Positions 22,918 through 33,790 of a DNA stretch of 64,000 nt are shown here, piece after piece. The stretch is from the NCBI GenBank assembly GCA_905182995.1, contig CAJJDP010000027.1, forward strand, positions 308,066-372,065, given 5' to 3'. The notes under the pieces were generated by a model that was not told where the DNA came from, ran no database searches, and worked only from the letters and a program-made list of their open reading frames with translations. Both the position numbers and the translations under genes were made by a program. The first letter of the stretch is position 1; each line of letters begins with the position of its first letter. This stretch comes from Paramecium octaurelia (lineage: Eukaryota; Ciliophora; Oligohymenophorea; Peniculida; Parameciidae).

Positions 22918-23511
22918 ATGGGATCAATATTTTTTAAAAAAGGAGTAGATAAACTTCAACCACCTACAAAATAATTCTTCGATTTTGAACTCAATAACAT
23001 TGATGGATAGAAAACTTAACTATCTTAATTCAAAGGCAAAAAAGCTTACATTTGTGTGAATGTTGCTTGTTCTTGTGGATTAACATCTTCAAACTACAGC
23101 GAACTTGTGGAACTTTATAAAACCTATAGGTATCAATCAATAATATTTTAGTGCTCAAGGTTTAGAAATCTTAGGATTTCCATGTAATCAATTTATGGGT
23201 TAGGAATCCAAACCCGAACCTGAGATCAAAGAGTTTGTTCTCTCTAAGTACGGCGTATCCTTCCCATTGTTTTAGTAAAGATTTAAAAATATTAAAGAAA
23301 AATTGAGGTTAATGGATAAAACACTCATGAAATTTACAGATATTTGAGATTGAACAGTTCATTAAAAGTTAGTGCCAATGAAGCAAAAGAAGTGCCTTGG
23401 AATTTTGGAAAATTCTTATTGAATTCATAGGGTCAAGTTGTGAGATTTTTTAATCCAGATTAGAAACCAAAAGAAATGAAACAAGATATCGAAAAATTGT
23501 TGAGTCAATGA
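22918..23511 (+). CDS. Glutathione peroxidase, Cys-type
   Basis: 182 residues with introns 23130-23151 and 23275-23297. Motifs: CVNVACSCGLTSSNYSEL around the active site, LGFPCNQFMGQES, FPLFQKIEVNG and PWNFGKFLLN. These correspond to the catalytic Cys (Sec in animal enzymes), Gln, Trp and Asn tetrad. The enzyme reduces H2O2 and lipid hydroperoxides. With a peroxidatic Cys and the FPC Cys present, it probably uses thioredoxin, as most non-animal GPx do, though that is inference. No targeting peptide is obvious. The exact position of the second intron was set by restoring FPLFQKIEVNG. Confidence 0.93.
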
Positions 23512-23974
23512 TTGTATTCGTTTACAATAATATATAAATGTATGAATTATAAGTATTTTAAATCTTATTCGCCACAATGTTTAAATAATATTATCAATAT
23601 ATTCTTAAAGATTCTAAACTTATATAATAAAGATCAATATGTTAAATAGTAAATCATAACAGAGATCTACACGTATAGATATTAAGATAATAACCATATA
23701 ATATGATATATTTTTACTTTTACGAATATTCTGAAAATGAGAGAATTAATAATAAAGATAATCTCTACATTTAATTGATTAAACCTATTAAAATTATTTT
23801 ATTTTACTTGTTATTGTAATGAGTATTAATAAAATGCCTTGACATGAAAACCTCATGAGTATTTCTATCAGGAAAAGCTTGGTCTAAAATAACAACGAAT
23901 AATTGAGTTTTTGACTTAATTTATCTTATTTAGAAAAAAGTGAGGAATTTTATTTTATATTGATCTTATTTCTT
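23512..23974. other. Intergenic, no supported gene
   Basis: 463 bp of AT-rich DNA between two same-strand genes. It likely holds the 3' signals of the peroxidase gene and the promoter of the DHHC-family gene. No patterned frame. Confidence 0.5.
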
Positions 23975-24721
23975 ATGAATTTCATTAAATTCTGGGTGTG
24001 GAGTCCACTGTATGTTATGATTTTACTCATTGCTTACTTTGATATAATGTTAATTTATGTAAATTAGTCATATTAATATAGATTTTTAGAGATCCAGATA
24101 CGACAGAAAAGGCATAGTTGATTGTGCATCATTTATTAATGTTGGTTGACATTTACTTAATTTTTAAAACAAGCAGTACTAAACCAGGAACACCTACATA
24201 TTTCTATACTGAAGATGACCCTTTGGCTGATATGCGGCCATTTTGTAAACATTGTTTCTTAAAGAAACCACTGCGATGTCATCATTGCATTAGTTGTGGT
24301 AAATGTATTTTAAGAATGGATCATCATGAGTATTGGGTAAATAATTGTATAGGACAGAACAATTACAAATATTTTTTTTGCTTAATCTTTTATATGAGTA
24401 ATTTATTATGAATATTTGGAGCTGTAACTTTAGAGTTTTACATTTGCATCTATTTAATTAAAATTATTAAATCTCCTCCGAATGGGGCAATTGATACGTA
24501 CTTTATAATTTTCACAGTTCCTTTGAGCATCTCATTGAATTTAATACTGATTCCAGCCTTGGCAATTCATATTCGGTATGGTTGTATTGATATAAAGATT
24601 AATATTATATAATCAAACAATGGTTGAGTACTTTGAAAAAACAGAAGAACACCATGATAAAGGTGTAATAGCTAATTGCAAGGAGTTATTGGGACCAGGA
24701 TGTTGGTTAGTTCCTATTTGA
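23975..24721 (+). CDS. DHHC-family (zDHHC) membrane protein with DHHE in place of DHHC
   Basis: 225 residues with introns 24059-24081, 24398-24421 and 24576-24597. Two N-terminal membrane helices are followed by the Cys-rich domain FCKHCFLKKPLRCHHC, CGKCILRMDHH, then EYWVNNCIGQNN, two more helices and a tail ending GPGCWLVPI. The zinc-ligand Cys/His residues are kept, but the palmitoyl-accepting Cys of DHHC is Glu (GAG) and the next Pro is Tyr. Changing a Cys codon to GAG needs three substitutions, so this is not a simple read error. Normal zDHHC enzymes S-acylate membrane proteins. This one should lack acyl-enzyme formation and may be a regulatory relative. The 24-nt second intron carries an in-frame TGA, so retention would truncate the protein. 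Confidence 0.88.
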
Positions 24722-24789
24722 AAATAATTTTATTTCCAATTTAAATGAATATAACTAAAAATCAAATCATCAATAATTAATTAAAGTGA

Positions 24790-25341
24790 ATGAAAAAGCT
24801 AGCTGAGTTGACTAATAAGGAAATAATCAATTTGTTGTCAAGACAAGCCCATGTAGAGTTGCAGTCGAGCTTCTTGTACTTGTAATATGCCTATTGGTTC
24901 GACAATAACAATTTTGAAGGGATTGGGAAATTCTTCAAAGCGGAAAGTGAAGAGGAGAGAAAACACAGTGTTTAGATATTTGATTACTTGAATGTAAGAG
25001 GTGTTCAAGTGGCAATCGACCCATAATAGACAGCCTTCTCAAATCTGAAGACTCATTTTGAAAAACCCGGAGATTATTTTGAAGCCTACTTAGCAAGAGA
25101 GCATTTGAATTATTCTTTGCTTGATTAGATTGGAAAATAGGCATAATAGACCGAAGAGATATTGACTCACAAATTCATAGGTTCAATGTTGGAGGATCAA
25201 GCATCATCAGTCGATGAGGCAGAAAAGCTATATGCCAAAGCCCAAGCTTATTCTGCCTTTCCAGGATTATTTTACCATTTAGATGCATAAATCAAGAAGG
25301 GAAGCCAATCATTCGACACATGGAAAGCAAAGCAGTCATGA
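24790..25341 (+). CDS. Ferritin
   Basis: 183 residues in one exon. The first helix reads LLSRQAHVELQSSFLYLQYA, then WFDNNNFEGIGKFFKAESEE and ERKHSVQIFDYLNVRG, giving the Glu/Glu/His ligands of the ferroxidase diiron centre. Later helices hold FEAYLAREHLNYSLLDQIGK and KFIGSMLEDQASSVDEAEKL. The pattern is nearer to bacterial-type ferritin than to animal H chains. The protein stores and oxidises iron in 24-mer shells. No signal or transit peptide is visible, so it is probably cytosolic. It lies 68 bp after the DHHC-family gene on the same strand. Being intronless is unusual in this window. Confidence 0.9.
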
Positions 25342-25593
25342 TTCTGAAATTCATATTGGTTTATTAGAATTAATTGATTCTTAATTTCTGAATGCAAAAA
25401 ATCATTTTTAAAACTTTTTGTGAAATATGAATATTTGCAATTTTATTTTGTTTGTTAATATTAAACAATAATTGGGTTATTATAGCACACTATTAATGTA
25501 TGTAATGTGATTAAAATAAAAAAAGATCCGTAATATATATAAATATGACATACTTTTTATAAGAATTAATTAAAATAGTCAACGATATTCAAC

Positions 25594-26888
25594 ATGCAGT
25601 GTTTTAGAGCTTTGAGATACTTTTCTGTATGGTCTTAAGTGCCCATGGGACCAGCCGATCCTATTTTGGGAGTGGCTGCCCAATTCAAGGCTGATCCAAG
25701 CACTACAAAAGTAAATCTAAGTATTGGAGCCTATCGTGATAATGACGGAAAGCCAGTAGTACTTGAGTCAGTTAAGAGAGTAACTAAATCCAATTTATAA
25801 CAAGGCTGAACAAATTATAAAGGAAAAGAAATTAGACAATGAATATCTTCCCGTTGAAGGACTTCAATCATTTATTGATGCTTCCATTAAATTAGGTTAT
25901 GGAGATGCTTACTATGCTTAAAACGGAAAAAGTATTGCAGGATGCTAAGTATTGAGTGGAACAGGTGCAGTTAGACTTGGGTTCGAATTCTCTAAGAAAT
26001 TCTTGCCTTAAGGAACAAAAGTGTATATGCCCAATCCAACATGGCCTAACCATCATAACATTGCTAGAATGGCAGGATTAGAAATTTCTGAATATCGTTA
26101 TTTCGATCCAAAAACACGTGGAGTTGATTTCTCTGGTTTGGTAGAAGATTTGAATAAGGCTCAAAATGGATCAGTCATCTTGTTCCATGCTTGTGCTCAT
26201 AATCCAACTGGATGTGATTTGACTACAGCCTAATGGACACAATTATTAGATTTGACCAAAAAGAAGAACTTCCTTCCATTCTTTGATATGGCTTATCAAG
26301 GATTCACAAGTGGAGACGTAAATAAAGATGCTGAAGCAGTCAGATTATTTACAGCTCAAGGAGTTCCTATTGTTTTAGGATAATCTTTTGCTAAAAACAT
26401 GGGATTGTATGGATAAAGAACAGGATGTCTTAGTTTTGTCTGTTCCAATCAATAAGAAAAAGACAAGGTGGTTTCATAATTGAAATTGTTAGCCAGACCA
26501 TTATGGTCAAGTCCTCCTCTCCATGGAGCTAGAGTGGCTGACATAATTCTCAACACACCAGAACTCAATTAATTGTGGTTATAAGAAGTCAAGATGATGG
26601 CCAATAGAATTCAATTGATGAGAGTTGGTCTTGCCAACACTTTGAAGAGTCTAGGTTCTCCTCATGATTGGTCTCACATTTCCAAATAAATTGGTATGTT
26701 TGCCTTCACTGTAATATATTAAGTACTATTTTCAGGGTGTCGGTCCAGATCACGTTAAAGAATTGATTGCCAAATATCACATCTATTTATTGAGCAGTGG
26801 AAGAATCTCAATTGCTGGATTGAATGAAGGAAATGTTAAGTATGTTGCTGAAGCTTTCCATGATGTGACCAAGAATACAAAATTGTGA
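25594..26888 (+). CDS. Aspartate aminotransferase, probably mitochondrial
   Basis: 414 residues with introns 25780-25804 and 26711-26735. A short basic/aromatic N-terminus ([15 protein letters not shown]) looks like a mitochondrial presequence. The enzyme then starts [16 protein letters not shown] and [22 protein letters not shown]-site motifs are present: [32 protein letters not shown], and the Schiff-base Lys in [16 protein letters not shown]. The end has IGMFAFT and [10 protein letters not shown]. The enzyme interconverts aspartate/2-oxoglutarate and oxaloacetate/glutamate and takes part in the malate-aspartate shuttle. Localisation is inferred from the N-terminus. Confidence 0.95.
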
Positions 26889-27059
26889 AGTATTATTCAA
26901 TTATTAATATAACAATATCATTGGTAGAATTTAGACAGATTTCATATTCATCCTTCGTTCTTAGGTGCATTTCAATTGAAATTAACGATAATGAGATATT
27001 TTAAGCAATCTAAAGTTTTGGATTACTGATAAGTGTCATTATAATATTGATAATTAATA

Positions 27060-28812
27060 ATGCTCAATAAGTACACTCTGGAATTTCTATTCAAGGATTA
27101 AGCAGAGCAGTATGAGAATTATTCCAAATCCTCCAAACTTAGGGAAGTAACTAATTTCACAATCTATTCAGTTGTAATATAATCCATATCTATCTCATAG
27201 TCATTTTCCATTCTCAATACTACAAAATTTATTTTACGAGATTCTATCCCTTATTCTATACTTAGTGGAGGAGCAATTCTTCTTATTTTGATCTTGTGGA
27301 AGATACTGTAAAGAAAGCCACACTTGATCAATGTGATTGTAACAATTTATCAAATATTTTTGCTTTGTGCTTTTAAAATACCTTAGTTATTTGAAGGTGC
27401 AACCAATCCAACCTTAGATTAATCTTGGTATTATGGATTTTAATGTGGCTACCTGCATTTTAATGTTTATCTTTTAAGTGCAAATTTCATTTATCAAACC
27501 TTTCTGCTGATTTTAACAATTGGAATCCACCTCTATCAGGACAACATCGACATTAAAGATGGAATTATTAATATATTTCTCTTCATTTTTTTGGCCATGA
27601 ACATGATTGCCATCAAGTATAATTATGAAAAAACTAAAAAAGAACAATATCTATAGAGTTGTCAGTAAGAAAAGTGGGAATAATTACTATCCAAAGTGTT
27701 GTCAAGTTCAATTCTACTAATATCCTATGATAAGAAGTAGGACTAATTGCAATTAGAGAAGGAAAATAAATTTTCATCCATTTTATTCAGACTAAAAGAT
27801 AGTGAAAATCTGAGACAATTATTGAGACAGGTATTTGAATCCCCCCCACTTATTTTAGTTGATAATATCCTCAAGTAGTGATCCTGATGATAGCGTCTCT
27901 AATTTAGTTCACATAAGCATGGAAGCAACTTTGAGGAGATTTTTAATTCACACTCAAGAATTTTCCGATTCTTTTAAAACCTATAAATATACTGTTCATC
28001 ATCAATAAACTTAGAAATTTTATAATGTCAAATTACTCAGATGTGTGTTTAACAATAAACTGCAGTGTTTACTGATCATAGATCCAAAAAAAAAATACTT
28101 TTACAATCAAACCTAGGTTTTGTGGAGCATCCTTTAAAATATAACTGAAACAGCAAATGAACAATCCCGTTTTTTAATTAAAATGCTAACCAAATTTAAT
28201 CAAATCTCCATTAAATAGAAATTCCCAGATTAGAAATTCTATTTTAATCATAATTTCATACAAAATATTCAAATCATATTTCAAAACAAATCAAATCGTC
28301 TCAAACTCTAAGATATCACTCAAACTTCATTATAAACTCTACTGGATCCATTAATTGGTATTGATTCTTAAAAGGTACTTATTAATAAGTCATTTACTCA
28401 TGATATTGCAATCATTTAGCAATTGCTAATTTCTTGCTTTTACATAATTTAGCATATCTTTAGAGATGTCAAAATTCTACAAATTCTTATAGAGAATCAA
28501 AATACGGAAATATTCTTCTCCATTAAAATAAGGGAGAATGATAAAGCTATTCAAACTAAGATCTTAGAGATACTGCAAACTAATTGGGTCAAGTCTCCCA
28601 AAGGGTTTTTCCACAAAAATACTATTCACCAATCACTTCTAGAAAGAATTAGCTATTTGACACAATAGTTTTAGATACCCATAAATTTACTACTCAACAT
28701 AAGCATCACTTAATTGATTCTCTCTGAATTCGGAGTTTACAATCATTTAGATATTATACAAACTAATAATCAGATTACTTTTAATTTTTCTTTAGTTTCC
28801 TAAATTTAATGA
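27060..28812 (+). CDS. Multi-pass membrane protein with large cytosolic C-terminal region, unknown
   Basis: 574 residues in two exons with a 28-nt intron (27831-27858) that contains a run of seven C. After a short hydrophilic start the first about 200 residues hold several hydrophobic helices (for example ILSGGAILLILILWKIL and IINIFLFIFLAMNMIAIKY). The remaining about 370 residues are soluble, rich in I, L, K, Q and N. The overall layout recalls the degenerate, histidine-kinase-like membrane proteins expanded in ciliates, but I see no H-box, N-box or G-box, so no function is assigned. The frame is open throughout and the intron restores phase. Confidence 0.7.
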
Positions 28813-28862
28813 TTTATTATTTTAAATTACTTAACTTATATATTATAATTATTAATATAAAT

Positions 28863-29525
28863 ATGTAATTAATAGCTGTGTTGATTGCTGCATACAATCC
28901 AGTTGAAAAGAAAGTTATTATGCTGACTCGATATTATGAATTGAACTCGGTAGGAATATTCTATAGAAACACTGTGAAGGATTCCATGAAGTTTGTGTGT
29001 AGAGAATCAGTGATTGGTTTAGACAAAGGAACTAGGTAATTAATAAAATGATTTTAAGACATTCAGTGATGCATGAGGATAAATATTGCCACATATAAAT
29101 GGGTTATGGAAGTGATAAAGTAGGAGCTTACGCATTTTGTGATTAAGACTATCCAAAAAGAATAGCATTTGCATTTTTAAATGCAGTTTTACAAGCATTT
29201 TAGAAGAAAGTAGGAGATGATTGGAAAAAGTACAAAGAAGATGAAAGCATAGAAGTTCCAGAAATTAAGCAAGTACTCATTTGATGTTTACAATAAGTTA
29301 TTCTAAGAGTATTAAGATCCAAAGAATGTCGATAAAGTACTACTTGCATAAACTAAAGTTGATGAAACCAATATCATATTGCATGAGAACATAAAAAAAC
29401 TGTTGGAACGATAAGGTGATTTGGATTCATTAGTTGCTAAGAGTAATGATTTATCAGCTGGTGCTAAAATGTTCTATAAATAATCTAAAGATATGAATAA
29501 AAAGAGCTGCTGCGAAATTTTTTGA
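28863..29525 (+). CDS. YKT6: R-SNARE YKT6
   Basis: 204 residues with introns 29036-29058 and 29273-29297. The N-terminal longin domain (MQLIAVLIAAYNP... VKDSMKFVCRESVIG, HIQMGYGSDKVGAYAFCDQD) is followed by an R-SNARE helix, VDETNIILHENIKKLLERQG, in which the zero-layer Arg is seen, then DLDSLVAKSNDLSAGAKMF. It ends SCCEIF, a tandem Cys with CAAX-like box, as in YKT6 where one Cys is farnesylated and the other palmitoylated. The protein drives fusion at ER-Golgi, endosome and autophagosome membranes. There is no C-terminal transmembrane helix, which separates it from VAMP7/Sec22. Confidence 0.93.
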
Positions 29526-30293
29526 ATTTTTCATATATTGAAAAGAGATATATATTTAATGATTCAAACATTTATGATATAATTGGCTTTGTTGTTACTT
29601 CTTCATAAATTTCTGCAAATACTTAGAATAATATTATGGAATATTTTATGAATAAAATTTGAACTTATCAATAGATTTGATCACGGTTTAACTATATATA
29701 GAAGCATATTTGCTTTTAGATTCATTAATCTTTGACTTAAGGAAGTTTTAAAATTCTAGTGTTTATTGTAAAATCTATTTACAAATTTGTTTAACTTGAT
29801 ATATATTTAGATTGGCTATAGATTCCTAAATTTATTATCTATCTTCTATCATATCTAAGTCATATATACATAATTGTTAATTTGATTTAACTGAGCAATT
29901 ATTTGAAATAAATTTTCATCCAATCTACAAATAATTCATAAAGATTTACTACAATTAGTCATTTAAGTATTATTAGTTGATAGTAATTTTATATAATTGG
30001 AAGAATTGGTTTATTATTATTATTTGATATTTATAATAATATATATTTTTTATGTAATGTAATTAATAAATAGTATTCTTAAATATATCCTAAATAATTA
30101 TTCACATTTATTCTAAAATCTATGAAAATCAAAAGGCTTTCCTATCTTCGTCAATTTACTATTTAAATGCATTTAATTAAATGTTTTTTTTGATCCATTA
30201 CCATTATTTGCATTCTTAACATATAGAAGGGAGTTCTCAAAGAAACTACCGTTCATATTTGTCTCTATTGAATTCTAATAATATTAAAATAAA
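29526..30293. other. Intergenic, no supported gene
   Basis: 768 bp of AT-rich DNA between same-strand YKT6 and carrier genes. No patterned frame. Confidence 0.5.
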
Positions 30294-31316
30294 ATGAATA
30301 AAGAATCACAATCAAAATAATATTGGCATCATTTTATTGCTGGTTTAGTTGGAGGATTCATCAGTGTAACTGTATGCCATCCTTTAGAAGTAGCCAGAAG
30401 CAGATTGAACCTTCAAGTAATGAATTAACCATTTTAAGAATGCTACTAAATCTGTAAACAAATATCAAGGTTTCATTAACACACTTTACGTTATCTAAAA
30501 AGAAGAGGGTTTTGCAGGTTACTACAAAGGTAAAAATGCATCATCATGTAAAAGGGTATCGAGCAACAGCAATAGCTAATCCGATTTTTCATTCACTTTT
30601 CTTCCCCCTTTATAAATGGAATAAGAAAAGTTTAGAAATCTCATATGGAATAAATGGTTTCTAGAATCACCTTTTGGCAACCATCATCACAGGGTTTGTT
30701 TGCGATTTAATTACAAATCCTTTATGGGTATATTAATGCAATTAACTCTTATTAAAAGTTAATCAGAACTAGAATGTAAACGTAATACTTACATGATCAA
30801 AATAATGCAAAGTATACATCTGTTTTTAGAGGATTGATCACTTTATAAAAAGAAGTAATGAATGAAATAAGGGTTTTAGGAAGGTTTCCTTGCTTTGTAC
30901 AAAGGACTTGGAGCTACAGTGTTGGGTCTATCCCACGTAGCAGTATAGTTTCCAATATACGAGAGATTAAAACAAAATTATACTGATAAGAATGGTTAGC
31001 TTTTGCCAACTGATATTCTTAAGGCTTCAATATTATCAAAGTGTAATAAATACATCTATGTATAGTAATTGCTGTTTTGGTAACCTATCCTCATGTGGTT
31101 ATACGAACTAGATTACATGATAATAAAACTGTATATAAAAGTGGTCTTAAATCAAGAGTTAGAATTATTGATATTTGTAGAGTCATATATGAATAGGATT
31201 CGATAAGAGGGTTCTATAAAGGCTTAATACCAGATTTAATAAGAGTGTTACCTACAAATAGTATAACATTTCTTGTTTATGAACTCTTCAGTCAATACTT
31301 AGGGAAGCATTTTTGA
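30294..31316 (+). CDS. Mitochondrial carrier (SLC25), NAD/pyrimidine-nucleotide/folate subgroup
   Basis: 298 residues, the normal carrier length, after removing introns 30417-30438, 30530-30554, 30728-30758, 30855-30879 and 31043-31065. Three repeats are seen. Repeat 1 has CHPLEVARSRLNLQ and GYYKGYRATAIANPIFHSLF. Repeat 2 has NPLWLIRTRMQTQ and ALYKGLGATVLGLSHVAVQF. Repeat 3 has TYPHVVIRTRLH and GFYKGLIPDLIRVLPTNSIT. The second repeat has Trp instead of an acidic residue in PxWxxRTR. This is typical of the NAD+/FAD, pyrimidine-nucleotide and folate carriers (SLC25A32/33/36 type), so a nucleotide-like substrate is inferred. It acts in the inner mitochondrial membrane. Confidence 0.92.
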
Positions 31317-31370
31317 ATGGATTAAGCGCATTTAAATATGTATAGGTGGAAATGAATATATTGTATTTAA

Positions 31371-32075
31371 TCAAAAGTAATTTTCAGTGTTCATTGTGTC
31401 TATTCCTAATTCATCATTGTCCTCCTCTGATCTATCAAAAGCAATAACTTATAAATTATAATCGTTGTCAGGTTCTCCAACGTTGGAAACAAAGCTGCTA
31501 TCAATCAAATCTCTAATTATTAGAGTAAAGCTTTGAGCTCCATCATGAAAAGCCTGCAATTAATCAAAAACCTTTTGTAATTTGCTGTCACGATATGGAT
31601 CATCGCAATTAAAGATGGGTGTTTTATCTCTCAAATGATCCAACACCTTAGAGACGATACCTTAGGTTGTAGTAAACACAGCTCCCAGAGTACCAGTGCA
31701 CATTTCCAATTCAATTTCTGGTATTTGTAAACTGGCTGTTTCGGATTTAAATACATTTCTCTTCAAATCTTATTTGCTATTAACATACAATCTGAAGAGT
31801 TTCCCTTATGGAGTAATACCATTGGCTCCTTTGATTTCTGTATCCCTATATCCGCATTCATTACATGTGAATGACATGATGATAAGATCTCTGACATAAG
31901 GAATTGTGATTTTACACATCTTATTTATTCCTACTTCTCCACACTAATTGCAATTGTTGCTGAATTCAACGCCATCATGATCAAATTACTCCTTGACGGC
32001 TGAATTGAGATCTTGATTATTTAAGTTTATTTATTATAGAATTTCCTTAGTAACATCGTCGTTTTTCTTATCCAT
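31371..32075 (-). CDS. Half-length ZPR1 paralogue (single ZPR1 domain)
   Basis: 234 residues, no intron. It holds one zinc finger, FSNNCNQCGEVGINKMCKIT, then FTCNECGYRDTEI, and one A/B domain ending EEDNDELGIDTMNTENYF. This matches the C-terminal half of the full ZPR1 immediately upstream on the same strand (KEMGENKMCTVTIP, FNCGFCGFKDTEV, AEDNDELGIDTMKTENYQN). The first finger and first domain are absent. It has its own ATG, an intact frame and TGA, so it is a gene rather than debris. It probably arose by partial tandem duplication. Full ZPR1 uses both modules on eEF1A, so a single-module form may have altered or regulatory activity. The gap to ZPR1 is 157 bp. Confidence 0.88.
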
Positions 32076-32232
32076 TTTACCTTTGATTTCTTGGTATGAA
32101 TAAATTAATTTATGAGTTCATTTTAGATATCCTTTAAAGTGCTATGAAATAGTCATCAGAATTCATTAGTTAATATTTAAATGGTTGCTTTCTCTTATGA
32201 AATAGTCATTAAAATAAATAATAAATTTTTGA

Positions 32233-33680
32233 TCAATTCTGATAATTTTCGGTCTTCATTGTATCTATTCCTAATTCATCATTGTCTTCTGCGGTTCTGT
32301 CAAAGAGAGTGATTTTGACTTAATTGTCTTCATTTGGGTAGAAGGGATTTTGAATGAAACTGTTTTCAACTAAATCCCTTATGATTAGAGTAAACTTGGA
32401 TTTTCCTGACTTGAATTCCTCCAATTTCTAAAATATTGATTCCATCTTTTTCTTATAATCCTCATCCGCACTATCTCCAACAAATGGATTCTACTATTAA
32501 ATTATAACAATTACATTATCCCTTAAACGTGTAAGAATTTATTCTAATAATCCCTCGACATTTGAATACACACCACCCAAAGTGCCAGTTCCAAGTTCCA
32601 ATTCAATATCAGGAATAATCAATTTAGCAGTATCTGATTTAAATACATCTCTGCATAAGTCATTTTCATTTTCAAATTTCAATTCTATGATTTTACCTTG
32701 TTTAGTGATCTCACCAGTTGCTTTAACTTCTGTGTCTTTGAATCCACAAAACCCACAATTGAAACTCATAATAAGAATTTCCTTAAAATGAGGAATAGTG
32801 ACAGTGCACATTTTGTTTTCTCCCATTTCTTTACAAACATTACACGGTGTGGGAATATTGATAGATTCATTTTTAACAGAATCCTCAATAGGCTAAGCAA
32901 AATTCTATCCACCAGCTTATATTTATTCAGCCCCTTAGTGAATTGGATCAGCAATGACTTATTATTATTGCTGTATTTGCTGAACCTCTTATTTTTAATT
33001 CTCAGCACTATATCCCATAGCCTCCAACTCTTCGATTGTTCTTATGTAATGTTGAATTTTAAGTGAGGGATCTTCTTAGAGTTCATTTAGATTTTAGATG
33101 AAACTATTTCCAGAGGGGTCCTCCAATATCCAATGAAAGGGTAATCCTTAACCCTCCTTGAATTCCTTTAATTTTCCAATGATATATTCAATTCGATCAT
33201 GGACTTCCACCTATGTATACTTTCTAATTGGTTGATCATGTGATAAGTCATCAATAATATTTTAAAGGAATCCCTCTAAAGTATTGATACTGCTCTTCTT
33301 ATTGGATGGCATTTCAAACTCTAGTTCTGGAATCAAAGCTTTACAGAACTCTGATCTGATGATCTGTCTTTGGAGATCCTAAAATTATCTAAATAATCTT
33401 TACTTTAGGTTCATTGACTTTTAAATGCAGTTTAATTCCCTTTTCTTTGATTTCTCCACCAAATTACACTTCATTATTTTTATATCCACACTGTTCACAA
33501 TCAAAAGAGACAATAATAATGTTAGAGAACATGGGTATTTTAGTCAATAATATTGTAGTTTTGCCTTGTTATTCGCAATTTACACATAAGCTATCAGTAA
33601 CGAAGGCTATTTCATAATGATAAATTGTTACGCTCTGAATCTCCTGTAAGGTTTGCATAAATTACTTCTGGATTATTCAT
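32233..33680 (-). CDS. ZPR1: Zinc finger protein ZPR1
   Basis: 466 residues (459 in humans) with introns 33644-33665 and 33379-33403. Two tandem modules are present. Finger 1 is SLCVNCEQQGKTTILLTKIP with FDCEQCGYKNNEVQF. Finger 2 is CNVCKEMGENKMCTVTIP with FNCGFCGFKDTEV. Each is followed by a beta domain, and the gene ends ELGIDTMKTENYQN. ZPR1 is a conserved eukaryotic chaperone for eEF1A biogenesis and also binds receptor kinases and SMN in animals. A 21-nt GT...AG stretch at 32494-32514 is in frame and free of stops. I left it unspliced because the half paralogue aligns better that way. Confidence 0.94.
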
Positions 33681-33790
33681 TAATTAAAATTTTAACAAAT
33701 ATATAAAACTTTAATTATAAATGAAACTAATATAGTCTTTAAATAAATATTATTTAATGATTCACAATATATAAAGACATTCTAATTTAA

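Noticed and set aside
23275..23329. Alternative 32-nt GTT intron in glutathione peroxidase
   Set aside because: Splicing it out would remove VNGQNTHEIYR, which matches the family. The 23-nt GTA intron restores the conserved FPLFQKIEVNG instead.
32582..33066. Several plus-strand ORFs over ZPR1
   Set aside because: Antisense shadows. The minus strand gives the full two-module ZPR1 with expected length.
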